Source: Acanthococcus lagerstroemiae
Taxonomy: Eukaryota > Arthropoda > Insecta > Hemiptera > Eriococcidae
Length of the DNA: 64,000 bases
NCBI GenBank assembly: GCA_031841125.1
Contig: CM063106.1
Location: 12,338,001 to 12,402,000, forward strand
Direction of reading: 5' to 3'
How positions within the stretch are numbered: the first letter of the stretch is position 1; the number at the start of each line of letters is the position of its first letter. The notes under the pieces were generated by a model that was not told where the DNA came from, ran no database searches, and saw nothing but the letters and a program-made list of their open reading frames with translations. The position numbers and the translations under genes are program-made. Below are positions 22,678 to 34,060 of this stretch, in pieces.

Positions 22678-22989
22678 GAAAAGTGAACATAGGCAAAACT
22701 CTTACTTTCTATAAACTGACTCCTAGAGGGGTTTCTGACCATTTTTATGGCCCCAGCCACATTTAACAGAACTCACGTCCAATTTTATGATGACAATTGA
22801 TGAGATATGGACCAAAAATTAAAAAACAAAAACAAAAACAAACATCAATTTTTGAAAGAAATTATCACTTTCATAATAACAAATTATAAAAAATTACAGC
22901 TTATCTGAAAGTTTCCCTGTCGTTGAAAAACAAAATTACACCTATAAAATAACATCTACGAAAATTGCTTTTAAAACCCGTAATCGAGT
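22678..22989. other. Non-coding spacer
   Basis: AT-rich with AAAAACAAAAAC words near 22822. Nothing recognised. Confidence 0.4.
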
Positions 22990-23574
22990 AATGAAAATAA
23001 TCCTTACAAAGTTCGGACAAAACTGTCGGAAACATATACCCACATCAAATTTCAAGTCCATTTTGAAATTTAGAAGAGACTCCTAAGAATACAATGTAAG
23101 TTTTAAGGACAAAATGTCCAGTAAGTTCGAACCGACAACCTAAAACACCTAGATATATTTTGACAACTATATTATATTATAATTCAGTTTTGGATGTTTG
23201 GGACATTACCCGATACCCGAGGACAAAAATACTTGCAAATCCGAATCCTACAGCCTGAAGTATAGGTATTTCTATTTTGATATCCATGTTAAATTTTTAC
23301 TGAATTTTGAAAACCTGACGAATCATAGCCCCCCCCCCCGGGACATTCTCCCAAATTCGGGCTCTACGGCCTGAAATACTTCTATTTTCATACCATTACC
23401 GAACTGTTCCATAGGTTTACAAATTTAACAGACCAAAAATCATTAAGAATGGCTCAATGACAAAAATTCCAGTAAATTTAAATTCTAAGGCTTGAAATAC
23501 TTCCATTTGATATCAATACCGAATCTTTGCTCAGGTTTACAAATTTAACGAACCAAAGAGGACTAGGAGTAGTC

Positions 23575-23675
23575 CTAGTCCCGTAGAGAGAAAAAAGAAG
23601 GCTAGTGGGGAATTTCCACGGGCCTCTCCCTCCTTCCAGTTCATTTTGTTCTTTTTTCAGATGGGAAAAAATCAT
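23575..23675 (-). repeat. Interspersed repeat, second half of a split copy
   Basis: Read on the minus strand this matches 57040-57127. Shared words are CATCTGA, AAAATGAACTGGAA, GGCCCGTG[GA]AAAT and CCTTCTTTTT[CT]TC[TG]CTACGGG. Its partner half lies at 24355-24505 instead of directly alongside as at 56869. Confidence 0.6.
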
Positions 23676-24354
23676 AAGCTACTGGATAACAGGTTTCTTT
23701 CATGGTGTAAAGCAAGTGGCGGATTTAGCAGTAGGAGCAAATTTTGGAGGTGAAATCGCACGAGGTAAAATTTACAAATTAATTAGTGATTTTCTCATTT
23801 GTTGCTGCTGAGCCAAACACTTTTACTATTTTCACAGTACAAAATCACCCGCAAAATTTCTCTCCGAGAATATGCAGATAGTTGTTGAAGACTTTTTTTC
23901 ATTGAACTATGGATAACTAGATAACTGGTAAAGCGTAATGAGGAAGTGCATGGAGCAAAATAATGTATACCAAGGTACTCATATTTATTTCTCATTTGCT
24001 GATTGTCTGAATGGATTTTTTTAAACAAAGCAGGCTGACCAGATACACTCTTTTCTAGAGTATTTATATACTCGTTACCTCACAAAAAAGTACCCTCCCT
24101 TTTTCTGAAAAATGATGTAAGATATTCTTTTTTTTTATTAGGTATATTTTATTTTTTGGCAATTTAGCGTCAAGATTATAAGGAGAATACTCTTTTACGA
24201 GCAAATTAAGCAAATACATAGTAACATATGCTTGTCACTTCGTGGTGAAAAAGTATTGAAAAAGTAAGCAACCCCCCCCCCCAAAAAAAAAAAATAATAA
24301 TAAAAAAATCTGGTTAGCCTGATTAGCAAGAGCAGCAGTTTTCTGTCCGCCTAT

Positions 24355-24505
24355 GGCGGGTCAAGTGATAAATTCGCCGCTGGTGTAAGGAGTGATTGCT
24401 GGTTTGATGTAGAGTATGATGCAGCCGTAAGCGATGAGATTCAGGCCCTTTAAAAACATCGCCCTCCTGCAAGTCCGGGCCCGAGGTATTTCCACCTCCC
24501 CCCCT
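24355..24505 (-). repeat. Interspersed repeat, first half of a split copy
   Basis: On the minus strand GGGGGGAGGTGGAAATACC, CGGGCCCGGACTT[GC]CAG and CGCTTACGGCTGCATCATAC align with 56869-57012 almost without gaps. About 680 bases separate this half from 23575-23675, whereas the copy at 56869-57127 is compact. This copy has therefore taken an insertion, or the other has lost DNA. Confidence 0.6.
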
Positions 24506-24760
24506 CTCATTAAGGTTGAGTAGTCCAATGACAAAAATTCTAGCAAATTCGAATTTTACGGCATGAAACACTTCTATATTAATACCTACACCAAATTCTT
24601 ATCCAAGTTTAAGACCATAGGTCCCATGGGATTACTATAGTCTAGTCAGTCTAACAATAAATTTTTTTCCAAATTCAGAATCTAAGACCTGAAAAACGTA
24701 TTATTTAACGACTCCTTTATCATATCTAAAATGGTGTTACGTCTAGAACATCATTCCAAA

Positions 24761-25239
24761 CCAGTGTGCACAGGTCACCAGCTTCAGTCCATTGCTCTAT
24801 CTTAGCAGCAGACAAAAATATTGGCCAAACTCGAAGGAAAACTGCTAACCAAGTTTTTTCTCACCAAATAGAACCTTTCGAGAAGGGATACCAACAATTT
24901 TTCCAGAAAAAAAAAGAGTTTTTCATTCCACCCTATTGTACACAGTTGCTGTCCAAATAAAAGTCAACCAGGCACAGCAACAACTTCATCAACTCTAGTC
25001 AAGAGTCGCAAGCTTAAAAGCCAACCAATCACGAGCCGAAAGCTGAAAGCTGTCATTTTTCAATGTCAAAACAGCTTAAGCGAAATGTCATCAGGGTAAA
25101 ATAAATCCGTGATCCTAACGCGCCCAAATCACCTATGTATAACCCCCAAAAGATACGAACATGAAGTACGCCGGTTTTTGGAAAGGGGCGCGAGCTGAAT
25201 TAAAAAACCAAGGTCACGCATTAACCCTGCAGAAGACCA
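24761..25239. other. Non-coding spacer
   Basis: Nothing recognised. Confidence 0.4.
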
Positions 25240-26560
25240 GGTACTCCCCTGCACGTATTTACGAACAGCGAACATCTATACACAACTTTTCGCGAGCACG
25301 CACCTGACTCTGGAAGCTCGCAGACCGTCCGCTTCGCCACGCTCCATCCTCCAGCGGGGACAGAAGCGAGAGCGCTCCAAAGCTGGCGAAAGTTAGAATG
25401 CGTACGGCGTCATTTAAAGCTCAATTTTCAATGCTCGGGCACGATCCGATGATCGCACGCCGAAGACCGATAACTACGCACTGTATACACTATACACATC
25501 GTACCTACGAACTGTCGGATGAAATTTGAGACAAAAGCCGCTGTCACCGCGAACCGTGCACCCCCCCCCCCCCGCCACGCTCGCTCAACTACGACGTGCA
25601 AAAATTCTAGCTCGCTCGCTGTCACCCTGTCGCGAATTTTTTATCTCATTCTTCGACACGCTTCTAATTAATTTTCTCTCCTTTCGGAAAAAAGCGCCGA
25701 AATTCCCGGGCTTCCGAAAAAGGCGCGCGGATAAATGCTGATGGCGAAACGGAAAAGCCCGCGGAGAGCGAACGACAGAGACGGAGAAAGAACATGGGGA
25801 AAGAAGGGGGTAATACGCTATCCGACGCCGACACGGAGCGAGAGAGAATGAGAGAGGGGCGTTATGCGTGCGTGTGAGCTCGTGGGTGAGCGTGCGAACG
25901 AACGCCAACGATGGGCGGAGCGGAGAGGGGACGGCGAACGACGACGAAATGTATACGCCGACGAGGAGAAGATTCGTTGACCTTGGCGAAAGGTGAAAGC
26001 GGGCTGCAACAGGTGCGCGCGGACGCGTCGTTTTACTACACGGAGTGGCGGCGGCGGCGTGTACTACACGCTCCTCGTATTTCAGTCTCCCGTGAAACGT
26101 AGTAGTGTAGTACACGGCGCGTAGTATAGGCAAAACGTTTTACAGTTACATGTTGCGTATTGCGCAGTCTTCGGCTCCCGAGCGCAAGGTCGCCGTTTTT
26201 CAAGAGCACTGACCTCGCGTCGTGTCGTGTCCTATCGTGTCGTACATACGACTCACGCCGCTGAGTCCGATCAATAAATCATCCTTCGTCCTCGATTTCA
26301 CCGTGAGGCAGAAAGCATTTTTCGCAAAATTTCCCGCAGCATTCCCCCTCTACTGGCGGTGGAGAACTTACAGTCCGACTGGATCGAGGCAGCAGAGAGC
26401 AAAGGAATTCGCACGCTTTTCCACGAACTGAAAAGTCTCTTTCCAGAACTTATCAAATGATAAAATTTTTCGGAAGCAGAAAACGTACGTGTAATACGAG
26501 TTTCATCAAACCGCAAGGTACTTCCAAGACTTCTCGAGCTCCGTTGTACGGAAAATAAAT
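25240..26560. promoter_or_regulatory. GC/CpG-rich promoter-like island
   Basis: This is the most GC- and CpG-rich part of the window, with long stop-free frames on both strands (182 codons at 25585-26133 on the minus strand) that are Arg/Ser/Pro-rich and lack domains. An arthropod-type initiator word TTCAGTC lies at about 26080. Short tandem TCGTGTCGTGTC words occur near 26218-26250. A run of thirteen Cs is at 25561-25573. The composition fits a 5' region or alternative promoter of a gene extending outside the recognisable exons. The direction of transcription is not clear. Confidence 0.4.
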
Positions 26561-27059
26561 GAGTTAGAGTTACGCAGTGAAGACGTATCTGTGGCTGTTC
26601 GCTTTGTCGGACATATGGGTACCGTCTACTACAAATTTGTAATTTGGGACTTAATGAATTTCGGAAGGAGACTTTTCAATCGTTTATAGAATACGGATCG
26701 CGCTCGCACAATTTTCTGGGCATCGTTATTTTTCAGTAAGACAGCCGCACATTAGGATGTTCGTTATTTTCTATATTTTGGAGGATTGGGTGGGCTACAC
26801 CCTGATATTCTTATCTGCCACGAGGTATATCTACCAACAAATTTTCAGTTATTTGGATTTATATTAACAAGTTTCGCAAATGGCATAAAGTTTAAGAAGG
26901 GCTTTGCGTCAGTATTTTCTCTCCATCAAGAAATAGTTGAAAAAGTGCTCTTTGAGGAACCACAATCCATTTTTGACAGCTTCCGTTCTTTTTCTGTCCC
27001 TTACTGCGCGTGAAATAACAGGCAAAATGAATGAACATAGAAAACTGGACAAAATATCG
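26561..27059. other. Non-coding spacer
   Basis: Nothing recognised. A 75-codon plus-strand frame at 26786-27013 has no splice or domain support. Confidence 0.4.
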
Positions 27060-29030
27060 AAATTACAGATCCATCGGTCAGAGTCTCGCTAATTTCAAAT
27101 GTTCCCAACAGATTTTGTATCCGGCTCCAATTGCGTATCAAATTCAAATTTAACATTACTTGAAAATAGTCTTTACACTCACTTTCAAGGGAACTTTACT
27201 GAAATCTCGTATGCAAGTTTTACAGATACTTCAAATATCAAATCGTGTTCCAAATTTTCCTATTATTTTTCAGCATTTTTTAATGACACTTCGATATTTT
27301 ATCTAAGAATACCAAAATTATCCGTAAATTTTGTCGAATTTTCGTGCTCGAGCTGATTGAAGACGCATAATATCAAATGGCTTCAATCGTGTCGATTTTT
27401 TTCAATTTTCAGATTTATCTTTCAATTCCTGTCATAACTTTCTGAATGTATTTGTATCTTCAAAGTGGGTACAATTTTTCACGAATCCAGCTGAATTCTT
27501 GTAAACGAACTGGTTGAAGACTTTGGACATCAAATTATTCTCAGTTCAGTTTTCAATTTTGTCAGATTTTTCAGATTACTTTCTATTTTTTTTAAAGGTG
27601 ACAACAATTTTTCATGAATCCAGCTGAATTTTCATAGTCAAACTGGTTGAAGATTTTTGACATTAAATAATTCAGTTCAGCTTTCATTTTTTTTTAATTC
27701 TTTTCACAACTTTCGATTACTTTTCCAATTTTTTTTTATTGAGTTTAGCCACGACACGTACAGCCGATTGGCTAGAGACGTGGAGACTGTATAGGTTACA
27801 TTTTGGAGTAGAGGTTTGTGGCTTTTAGAAATGATATGAGTTTAAGGTTTTGGGTATGATTGTCGAAGAGCAGGGATACAATTTTGAATTCCAATGTAAA
27901 AGTTAGTTGAAGCCTTCTGATATCAAATTCAGTTAAAATTTTCAAATTTATTCAATTTTACGAATTTTGAGATTTATTTTCAAAATTTTTGTCAGAACTC
28001 TTGATCAGTTCTCGAAGATGACTACAAAATTTTTCATGCATTTTAATCACTTTTTGTACACGACTAATTCAATTTTCAATTGTTTTTATGACTAACTGAT
28101 TGTTTTTCTAAAGGAATTATAAAGTTCTACGAATTCGGCTGAATTTCCATTTATAATTTGGTTAGAAACTTCTAAATTTCGATTTTCTTCAAATTTTTCG
28201 ATTTAAAAAAAATAAATTCTATTATGAACTTTCAATCACTTTCTCAAAGTGACTCTAATTTTCATGAATCCGGTTTACCTTGTGTGTTTGAGTTGGTTGA
28301 AGACTTCTGATATCAAATTCAGCTGAACTTCCAGTTTTGTCTATTTTATAGTATTTTTCAATTATTTTCAAAATGTTGGTCAATCTTAATATCCACTGAC
28401 TACGTTTTCAAGGTGATAATAATTGTCAAAGAATCTTATCCAATTTTCGTATACGAGTTATTTGAACACTCATACTCGATGATAGAGGGGCGTACGGCGA
28501 TGCACGCATGCCAAATTGACTCCGGGACACCGCACCCCCTATCCCGGAAACGCCCCAAATGGGCCTGCATCAGAATAGGGGGGATAGAACACTCATACTA
28601 CCACACTGAGTTCAATTTTAAATTTTTCTTTCAATTTCTGTCATGATTAATTGACCGTTTTGTAAAGTGATTATGATGGTCCGTGAATCCGGTATAATTT
28701 TCGTATCAAGTTGGTTGAAACTTCTGATATCAAACTACTTCAATGCTCAATTTCGTCACATTTTTTTATTTTTCCAAATGTTTTTAAAATTCTTGTTAAA
28801 AATCTTTAAGAATTTCCCCCAGGTGACTAATCTTAATTTCATACGTGAATTATTCGAAAGCTGATTACCACATGGAGTTCAATTCTCTATTGTTTACATT
28901 TTCAATTTTGGTTATAATTCATTTTTCCATAGTAAAATTACAATCTTTCATGGAGCAGACTGAAATTCATAAAAAACGAGTTAGTTGAATATTTTTGATG
29001 CCTTATCTCAGTTTAATTCCTCGAAAATGT
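27060..29030 (+). repeat. Large degenerate tandem array
   Basis: A T-rich unit recurs with words CATGAATCCAGCTGAATTTTC, ACTGGTTGAAGACTTCTGAT, ATCAAATTCAGTT, TTTTCAATTTTGTCAGATTT and CAAAGTGAC. Clear starts lie near 27483, 27607, 28257, 28425 and 28681, giving spacings of about 125-170 bases. Divergence is high, so the copy number is uncertain (ten or more). A 110-base insertion at 28477-28586 interrupts it. Confidence 0.65.
28477..28586. mobile_element. 110-bp insertion with 13-bp flanking duplication
   Basis: GAACACTCATACT occurs at 28464-28476 and again at 28587-28599, bracketing 110 bases that are much more GC-rich than the host array. Part of the insert (about 28491-28540) recurs in inverted orientation at 43471-43523. 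There are no inverted ends and no A-tail. A 13-base duplication would fit target-primed retroposition or a repair event. Confidence 0.5.
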
Positions 29031-30129
29031 ATACACTTCAGAAAAATAATGAACCCTTTCAATCGCAGCGGAAGAACATGTCCCGGCAATTTTCAAAAAA
29101 TCCTATTGGGATCACTTGCTTAAATCCGGTTAACAGTAGTGGCATAACTTCAGTACTGCCCTGAGGCTCAGGCAACACACACGAATACCTCAAAAACTCA
29201 AATTTATTTTAATATTTGGATATTTGGATTTAAATTTGGGTTGGTTGAAATTTTTGAAGCATTGTCCAAAAAATTTTCTGTATTTTTTTCTCGCATAAAT
29301 TGACCAGAATAATTTAGCAAACCCCCCCCCCCCCCACAGTTTAAAAAAGTCGGGCAACACACGAAGAAAATCTAAGTTGCCACCACTGCCGTTTAAACTG
29401 TCCCATTGAGCATATTTGAGCTGCTGAACAATATCCCCGCTTTACTTTTCCGCTAGAGCGCGCCAAAGAGTGGCTATCAGTTGCTGTATTTGAGGGTTCG
29501 TGTTTTCCAGTACCAGTGGTATAATACCTATATCCCATCGAATAATCCCACTGGGACATATTTTCCCATCCACTGGATGGGGAGGAGGTTAAAAATCTAT
29601 TCAAACGAGTCTTATGTTTTTGAGGACCTACTGAACAAGTTTCACAGTCGGTTGCCAGAAGAGGGGGGGGGGGGATTTCACGAATAATAATTCTTCTGGT
29701 TCGAAAAATATATTATGCATAATATAATGCAAATTCTTTAAAAAATTGAAAATATTGTACTTGCTTTTCTCACAAGTCAGTGTTACCACCATGAAACCCA
29801 TCGCTGTAAACGAATTTTAGTACCGGGTTTAAAATGGGCATTTTGAAACCTAAAATGGAGCCAAATGCGCAATCTAATGCAATACGAGATTAGTGACTTG
29901 AAACACCTATATTCTGACAGTTTGTCGAATTTTGCATACGTACTCCATTTTGTCAATCTTAATTTGTCATCCAACCCACAGGAAGACAGTAGTGCCACCA
30001 TAAGTCAGCAATATTTTAATGCATCACGACCTTTTCTTGACTGTCAAGCCGTTCTTCTAGTTTCTTCCTGAACCTGAATTTGTTTTTCGCATTCAATTTG
30101 AAACTGGGAAGTACTCCCTCCCTCATCTC
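29031..30129. other. Non-coding stretch
   Basis: Holds a run of 14 Cs at 29322-29335 and of 12 Gs at 29663-29674. Short open frames near 29783-30071 overlap on both strands with no splice support. Confidence 0.45.
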
Positions 30130-30760
30130 AGAATTCATTACCTCGCCGAACTCTGTCCGTCCAAAAACAGTTCCGATATAAGAGACTGGTCACTGCTCGC
30201 CGTCGCTATTTGGTACCATTTTATTAAAACGATGATGTGCAATCGCGGTGTCGGATACGAGGTATCCGACCGGATCGAAGACGATGATGTACCCTGAAAA
30301 TGTGACAGCTAACGAGCAGCAGACTCACAAATGCGAGAAATTTATCGACGAGAATGTAAGCTCGCGGTATTTACATTTTTATGGGGCGTGAAGTTACGCG
30401 ATTCGAGATTCGCGACTCGAATTGTCGAACTATTCGAAGACCTGCGATGGTGCGGCGGTTGCTGGATGTGCTGTCGTCGCTCGAAGAATGACAAGTAGCG
30501 TGACGGCCGAGTCGAAATAGAATCCCATTTCAAACGAGAGATAAAAAAAATGCGACGAAGATTGAAGAACAGATATAATACGGATTCGATTTCGTCGCGC
30601 CCACACGCGGCAACCAACACCATAAATACGAAAAGATAGGGAGAGAAGTATCTTTTCTACACATATCTGTACGATATATACCTACCAGAAAAAGAGAAAA
30701 ACTGCGTCGAGACGAGCACCCATTATACCCGGTCAGGTTTGGTTACTATTTTTTCCCCCC
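30130..30760. other. Unique CpG-containing island
   Basis: GC-richer than both flanks and free of recognised repeats. A plus-strand frame of about 40 codons ends at a GAGAAT|GTAAGC donor-like word at about 30356 (residues TANEQQTHKCEKFIDEN). There is no acceptor or start in front. It could be a promoter or an exon edge. Confidence 0.3.
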
Positions 30761-31552
30761 CTTTTCAAGCTAATGACCTTGATTTTGGGTTAATTACTTG
30801 CTGATGCACGAGAAGGAAAGAGAGGAATAACATCGGGAACTCAACCATTAACGTTCGAAAAACGTCAGGACAAACGGAATGCGGTACATTTTTACAAAAA
30901 TACTTTGCTCAGCTAGCTATCTCTCTTTCTTGAAAATAATCGGACGAATACCAAACAAACCGCGGATCCAGTATGCAGTTCTTTGTACTGGCTTATCAAC
31001 GAGAAAATTTCAATGCAAAGAGGGATTCCCTCGGGGTAACTATGTATCTGCATTTTTTTCAAACTTTTCAGAAAGGTGAAAAAACGATTTCACGGAGCAG
31101 TGGGCGTCCATGAAAGACCAACCAAGATATACAGTTAAATTATAAAACTTTTTATGCGCTATAATAAATTCGGCATACAAACTTTGGAGAGAAGATTTCA
31201 AAGGAAGAGGACCATACCGATTCTGGACCCGAAATCACAGGTGGAACAACATTGTAACAGCTCAAAAATGCACAAAGCAGAAAGGTTAGTTCACATAGGA
31301 TGGTTGCGATGACTGCTTTCATATTTGAAGATTAAATTTGCAAGGATCAACACCCTGAGCACGAAGGGAAGGTTCAGATAAGATTTTAGGTAAGACTGAA
31401 TAGAAGAGGAGTTTCAGACGCAAAACTGTGGGTCAAATTGCGTTGTGTTTCATAGCGTGTAGTAAAGATGGTGCAGCAAGTCAAGTATCTTTTTTCCTAG
31501 TGTAAGAGTGAATAAAATGAAGCGTAACATGGGCAGCAAGAACAGACTGTTG
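30761..31552. other. Non-coding stretch
   Basis: Nothing recognised. Confidence 0.45.
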
Positions 31553-31554
31553 TA

Positions 31555-32153
31555 CAGAGTATGCCAAAATAGTTGACCTGTTACTTAAACGCTTACCATG
31601 TGGCAACACTGATGCTTAGGCAACTTTTTTCCCATGAAATTATTTGGCTATGTATGCCATTTAGTAAGCATGGCTCTGTGGTCTAGAGAACATTGAGGCT
31701 TCTGTGTAGAAACGTTTATTCTAAAAAAAAAAAAAAAAAAAAAAAACAGTGTTGTGGCGACTTGGCGACTCAGCGCGCATTTCAAAAACAGTTTAAACTG
31801 AAAAGACACGATCTCGTTCCCTCTCCAAAGCACTTGTTCGCCCCTCTCTGAACGTAACTGGCGATGCCCTTGAGTCGAACATTCTCCGTTCACCGCTTGA
31901 TTGCCGCTGGAGAGGGACCGCGATCGTGTCTTTTCAGTTTAAACCGTTTTTGAAATGTGCGCTGAGTCACCACAGCACTGTTTTTTCAGAATAAACGTTT
32001 CTATACAGAAACCTGGATGTTCTCCAGACCACAGAGCCATGCTTACTAAATGGCATACATAGCCGAATATTTTCATGGGGGAAAATTACCTATGCACCAG
32101 TGTTGCCACATGGTGGGCGTTTAAAAACAGGTCAAATATGTTGGCATACCCTG
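31555..32153. mobile_element. 599-bp foldback (long inverted repeat) element
   Basis: The outer ends CAGAGTATGCCAAAATAGTT and, inverted, CAGGGTATGCCAACATATTT continue as near-mirror arms almost to the centre. For example GGCTATGTATGCCATTTAGT at about 31649 matches the complement at about 32045. A TA pair abuts each end (31553-31554, 32154-32155). The left arm carries an A run of 24 (31723-31746) absent from the right arm. No transposase is encoded. It is a non-autonomous, probably Tc1/mariner-mobilised foldback element, fairly young judging by arm similarity. Confidence 0.85.
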
Positions 32154-32155
32154 TA

Positions 32156-33429
32156 TAGTTACTTCCTAACCATTGTACACTACTAGTCGTCTATCATTTT
32201 TATAATTTTCGGATAAATATTGCGAATTTTCCAAATTTGTTGATGGACTTCTCTGATGGAGAGAATTGTGAGTACAAAATTAATAATAAGGATGATAATA
32301 TTTATACTCCCGAAGATGTTATTACAGCGGCAAACGTTGTTTCAAACCATTTATCACCCTTTACATCCAAGAAAAAATAAATAAAAAATATATTTCAGCC
32401 AATTTATTTTTGCCTTTAACCCGAGGTATTTAGAAAAATGACTCACAATATAAGCGGGTACGTTCCCATTGACATACTCGTGCGATTACTCTACTCGCCT
32501 TTGGCTTGTTCCATTAACTTTGCAACCGTTGTCAAAAGTTCACTTTACCCTCTTATATAGTAATCGACTATTATTGCATCAGACGCATGATCAGAGGGTA
32601 CAGGTGCTACAGAAAATGTACATTTGTGCGAGAAACACAATCAAAAACTTGGCAGAAAACGAGCAGCTTTTACTACTACTAAGGTTCTAGATATATTAGT
32701 AGAGTCACAAAGCCATCTTCGTTTGAACAGCAGTATCTATATCAGTTATCACCGGCATTAGTGTTCAGCAGTTTTGCTATCGTTATTTATCGGTATTTTG
32801 AATTTAATTATATAATTTTTTTGGTGTGGTGTGCAGCAATGAACTGCAAGAACAATTCTGGAAATGGTTTTCAAATGTTTTCTGTCATCTTCGATCGTGG
32901 TGTAAAAATACTGTTAATTGTTGATAAGCGATAAAAATTTATTAATTAAAATGTTTAATGTACCTATATCATGATAACACAATACACAAAGCCAATTGAT
33001 GATAATTTGATATTCCCCTTACATTCCCAGAAACACATTCAAACTAAGATGGCGTCGTGACTGCCTATATACTTATACAGCCCAACTACTCGTACTACAT
33101 TGGGAACATCCAATGTGTACTCTAGCCCATTACTATCAATCATTCTGGACAATATTATTATACTTGTATGTACATATACCTTGAAGCTACTTACTGATCA
33201 GCTAATGCTCACAATTTCAATTTTCAAGATTATAGTGGAATTAGGTACTCACCTGAAACAAAAACGTATAAATTCAACATTAAAAAACGAAGAACAAATA
33301 AATAAATAAATAAATAGAGGGAAAACAGGTCGGAGGCGGTCAGGTTTTACATCAAAAAGATATCGCAGAGAACATTGGATTTTTGCACTATGCAGGCTCA
33401 AACAAGATCTACAAATCATTGAATTGATG
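32156..33429. other. Non-coding stretch
   Basis: Contains an AAAT microsatellite at about 33295-33315. Nothing else recognised. Confidence 0.45.
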
Positions 33430-34010
33430 AGAAGTATTTACACTGCATGCAGATACATCTACATCAGTACATGGATAAAAGAGTACCGAACATGTCCCAT
33501 GCATTCAATCAATGCGCAACAGGAACGAGCAAAATATTCGGCAAGAACGAATTTAACAGCGAATATCACGAAGCAACCATTGCCGTAATGACGTACTCGT
33601 AGTAACATTCCCGGTGTTATTCGTCCATTCTCGGTCATGGGTGTAGCTAGAACTTTTTCCAGGAGGGGGCCAAAAGGTAGAATTTGTGCAGGTGCAAGTC
33701 GCTGCTTTGCTATCAGTGTGGCGCCAGTCACACATTTTCGTTGTCTAGCGTCCAAGCCTCTATAGGCACATCCTATATTCTGCGAATTTTATTCAGTTGC
33801 CTTCAAATATATTCGAAAATAATCTTGTGAGCACTGAAACATAATTTTTTTCAAGATCCAGGGGGGGGGGGCAATTGCCCCCTTGCTCCTCGCTGGCTAC
33901 GCCCATGTTCTCAGTGTGGGTCGGCATTTTTGGTGTCGGTCGAACATGACGCACAATTTTTGTTGATGGCTAGCGATAAGACATATTCACGTCAAATTTT
34001 GTTGACATGC
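33430..34010 (+). repeat. Interspersed repeat interrupted by a hAT element
   Basis: 33430-33635 and 33916-34010 together match the uninterrupted copy at 63360-63575. Shared words are AGCGAATATCA, GAAGCA[AG]C[CG]ATTGCC, TCGTAGTAACATTC, GTTGATGGCTAGCGATAAGA-like and ACACGTCAAA. A third partial copy (CATGCAGATACATC..., GCAACAGGAAC) is at 60768-60865, and a short piece at about 39125. The family is not identified. Confidence 0.65.
33636..33907. mobile_element. hAT-type MITE (272 bp)
   Basis: The ends CATGGGTGTAGCTAG and, inverted, CATGGGCGTAGCCAG are bordered by TTCTCGGT (33628-33635) and TTCTCAGT (33908-33915), an 8-base target duplication with one change. The paralogous host repeat at 63472-63479 reads TTCTAGGT without the insertion, an internal empty site. 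A run of 11 Gs lies in the right subterminal part. No transposase. Confidence 0.85.
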
Positions 34011-34013
34011 TCC

Positions 34014-34060
34014 AGTGGCGGATACGGGAGCAGGGGGGGGTGTCCGGACCGCCAAACATC
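34014..34060 (+). mobile_element. hAT-type left-end fragment
   Basis: CAGTGGCGGATACGGGAGCA followed by a G run resembles hAT termini in this window. No matching right end was found downstream. Confidence 0.35.

Larger units (their letters stand above)
22990..24760 (+). repeat. Degenerate tandem array, about 110-120 bp unit, interrupted
   Basis: A unit built from GACAAAAATTC[CT]AG, AAATTCGAATTCTA-like, GGCCTGAAATACTTCTATTT, ATACCAATACCGAA and GGTTTACAAATTTAACGA words recurs near 23090, 23220, 23340, 23450, 24530 and 24650. The middle (about 23580-24510) is occupied by unrelated repeat segments, so the array has been broken up by insertions. A run of eleven Cs is at 23329. Confidence 0.6.

Noticed and set aside
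25585..26133. 182-codon minus-strand open frame, the longest in the window
   Set aside because: It lies in the GC/CpG-rich island where stops are rare on both strands; residues are Arg/Ser/Pro-rich noise with no domain, and other frames are equally open.
30235..30357. Exon of a clip-type serine protease
   Set aside because: The residues before the GTAAGC word (TANEQQTHKCEKFIDEN) only vaguely recall such propeptides; there is no acceptor, start or catalytic domain.
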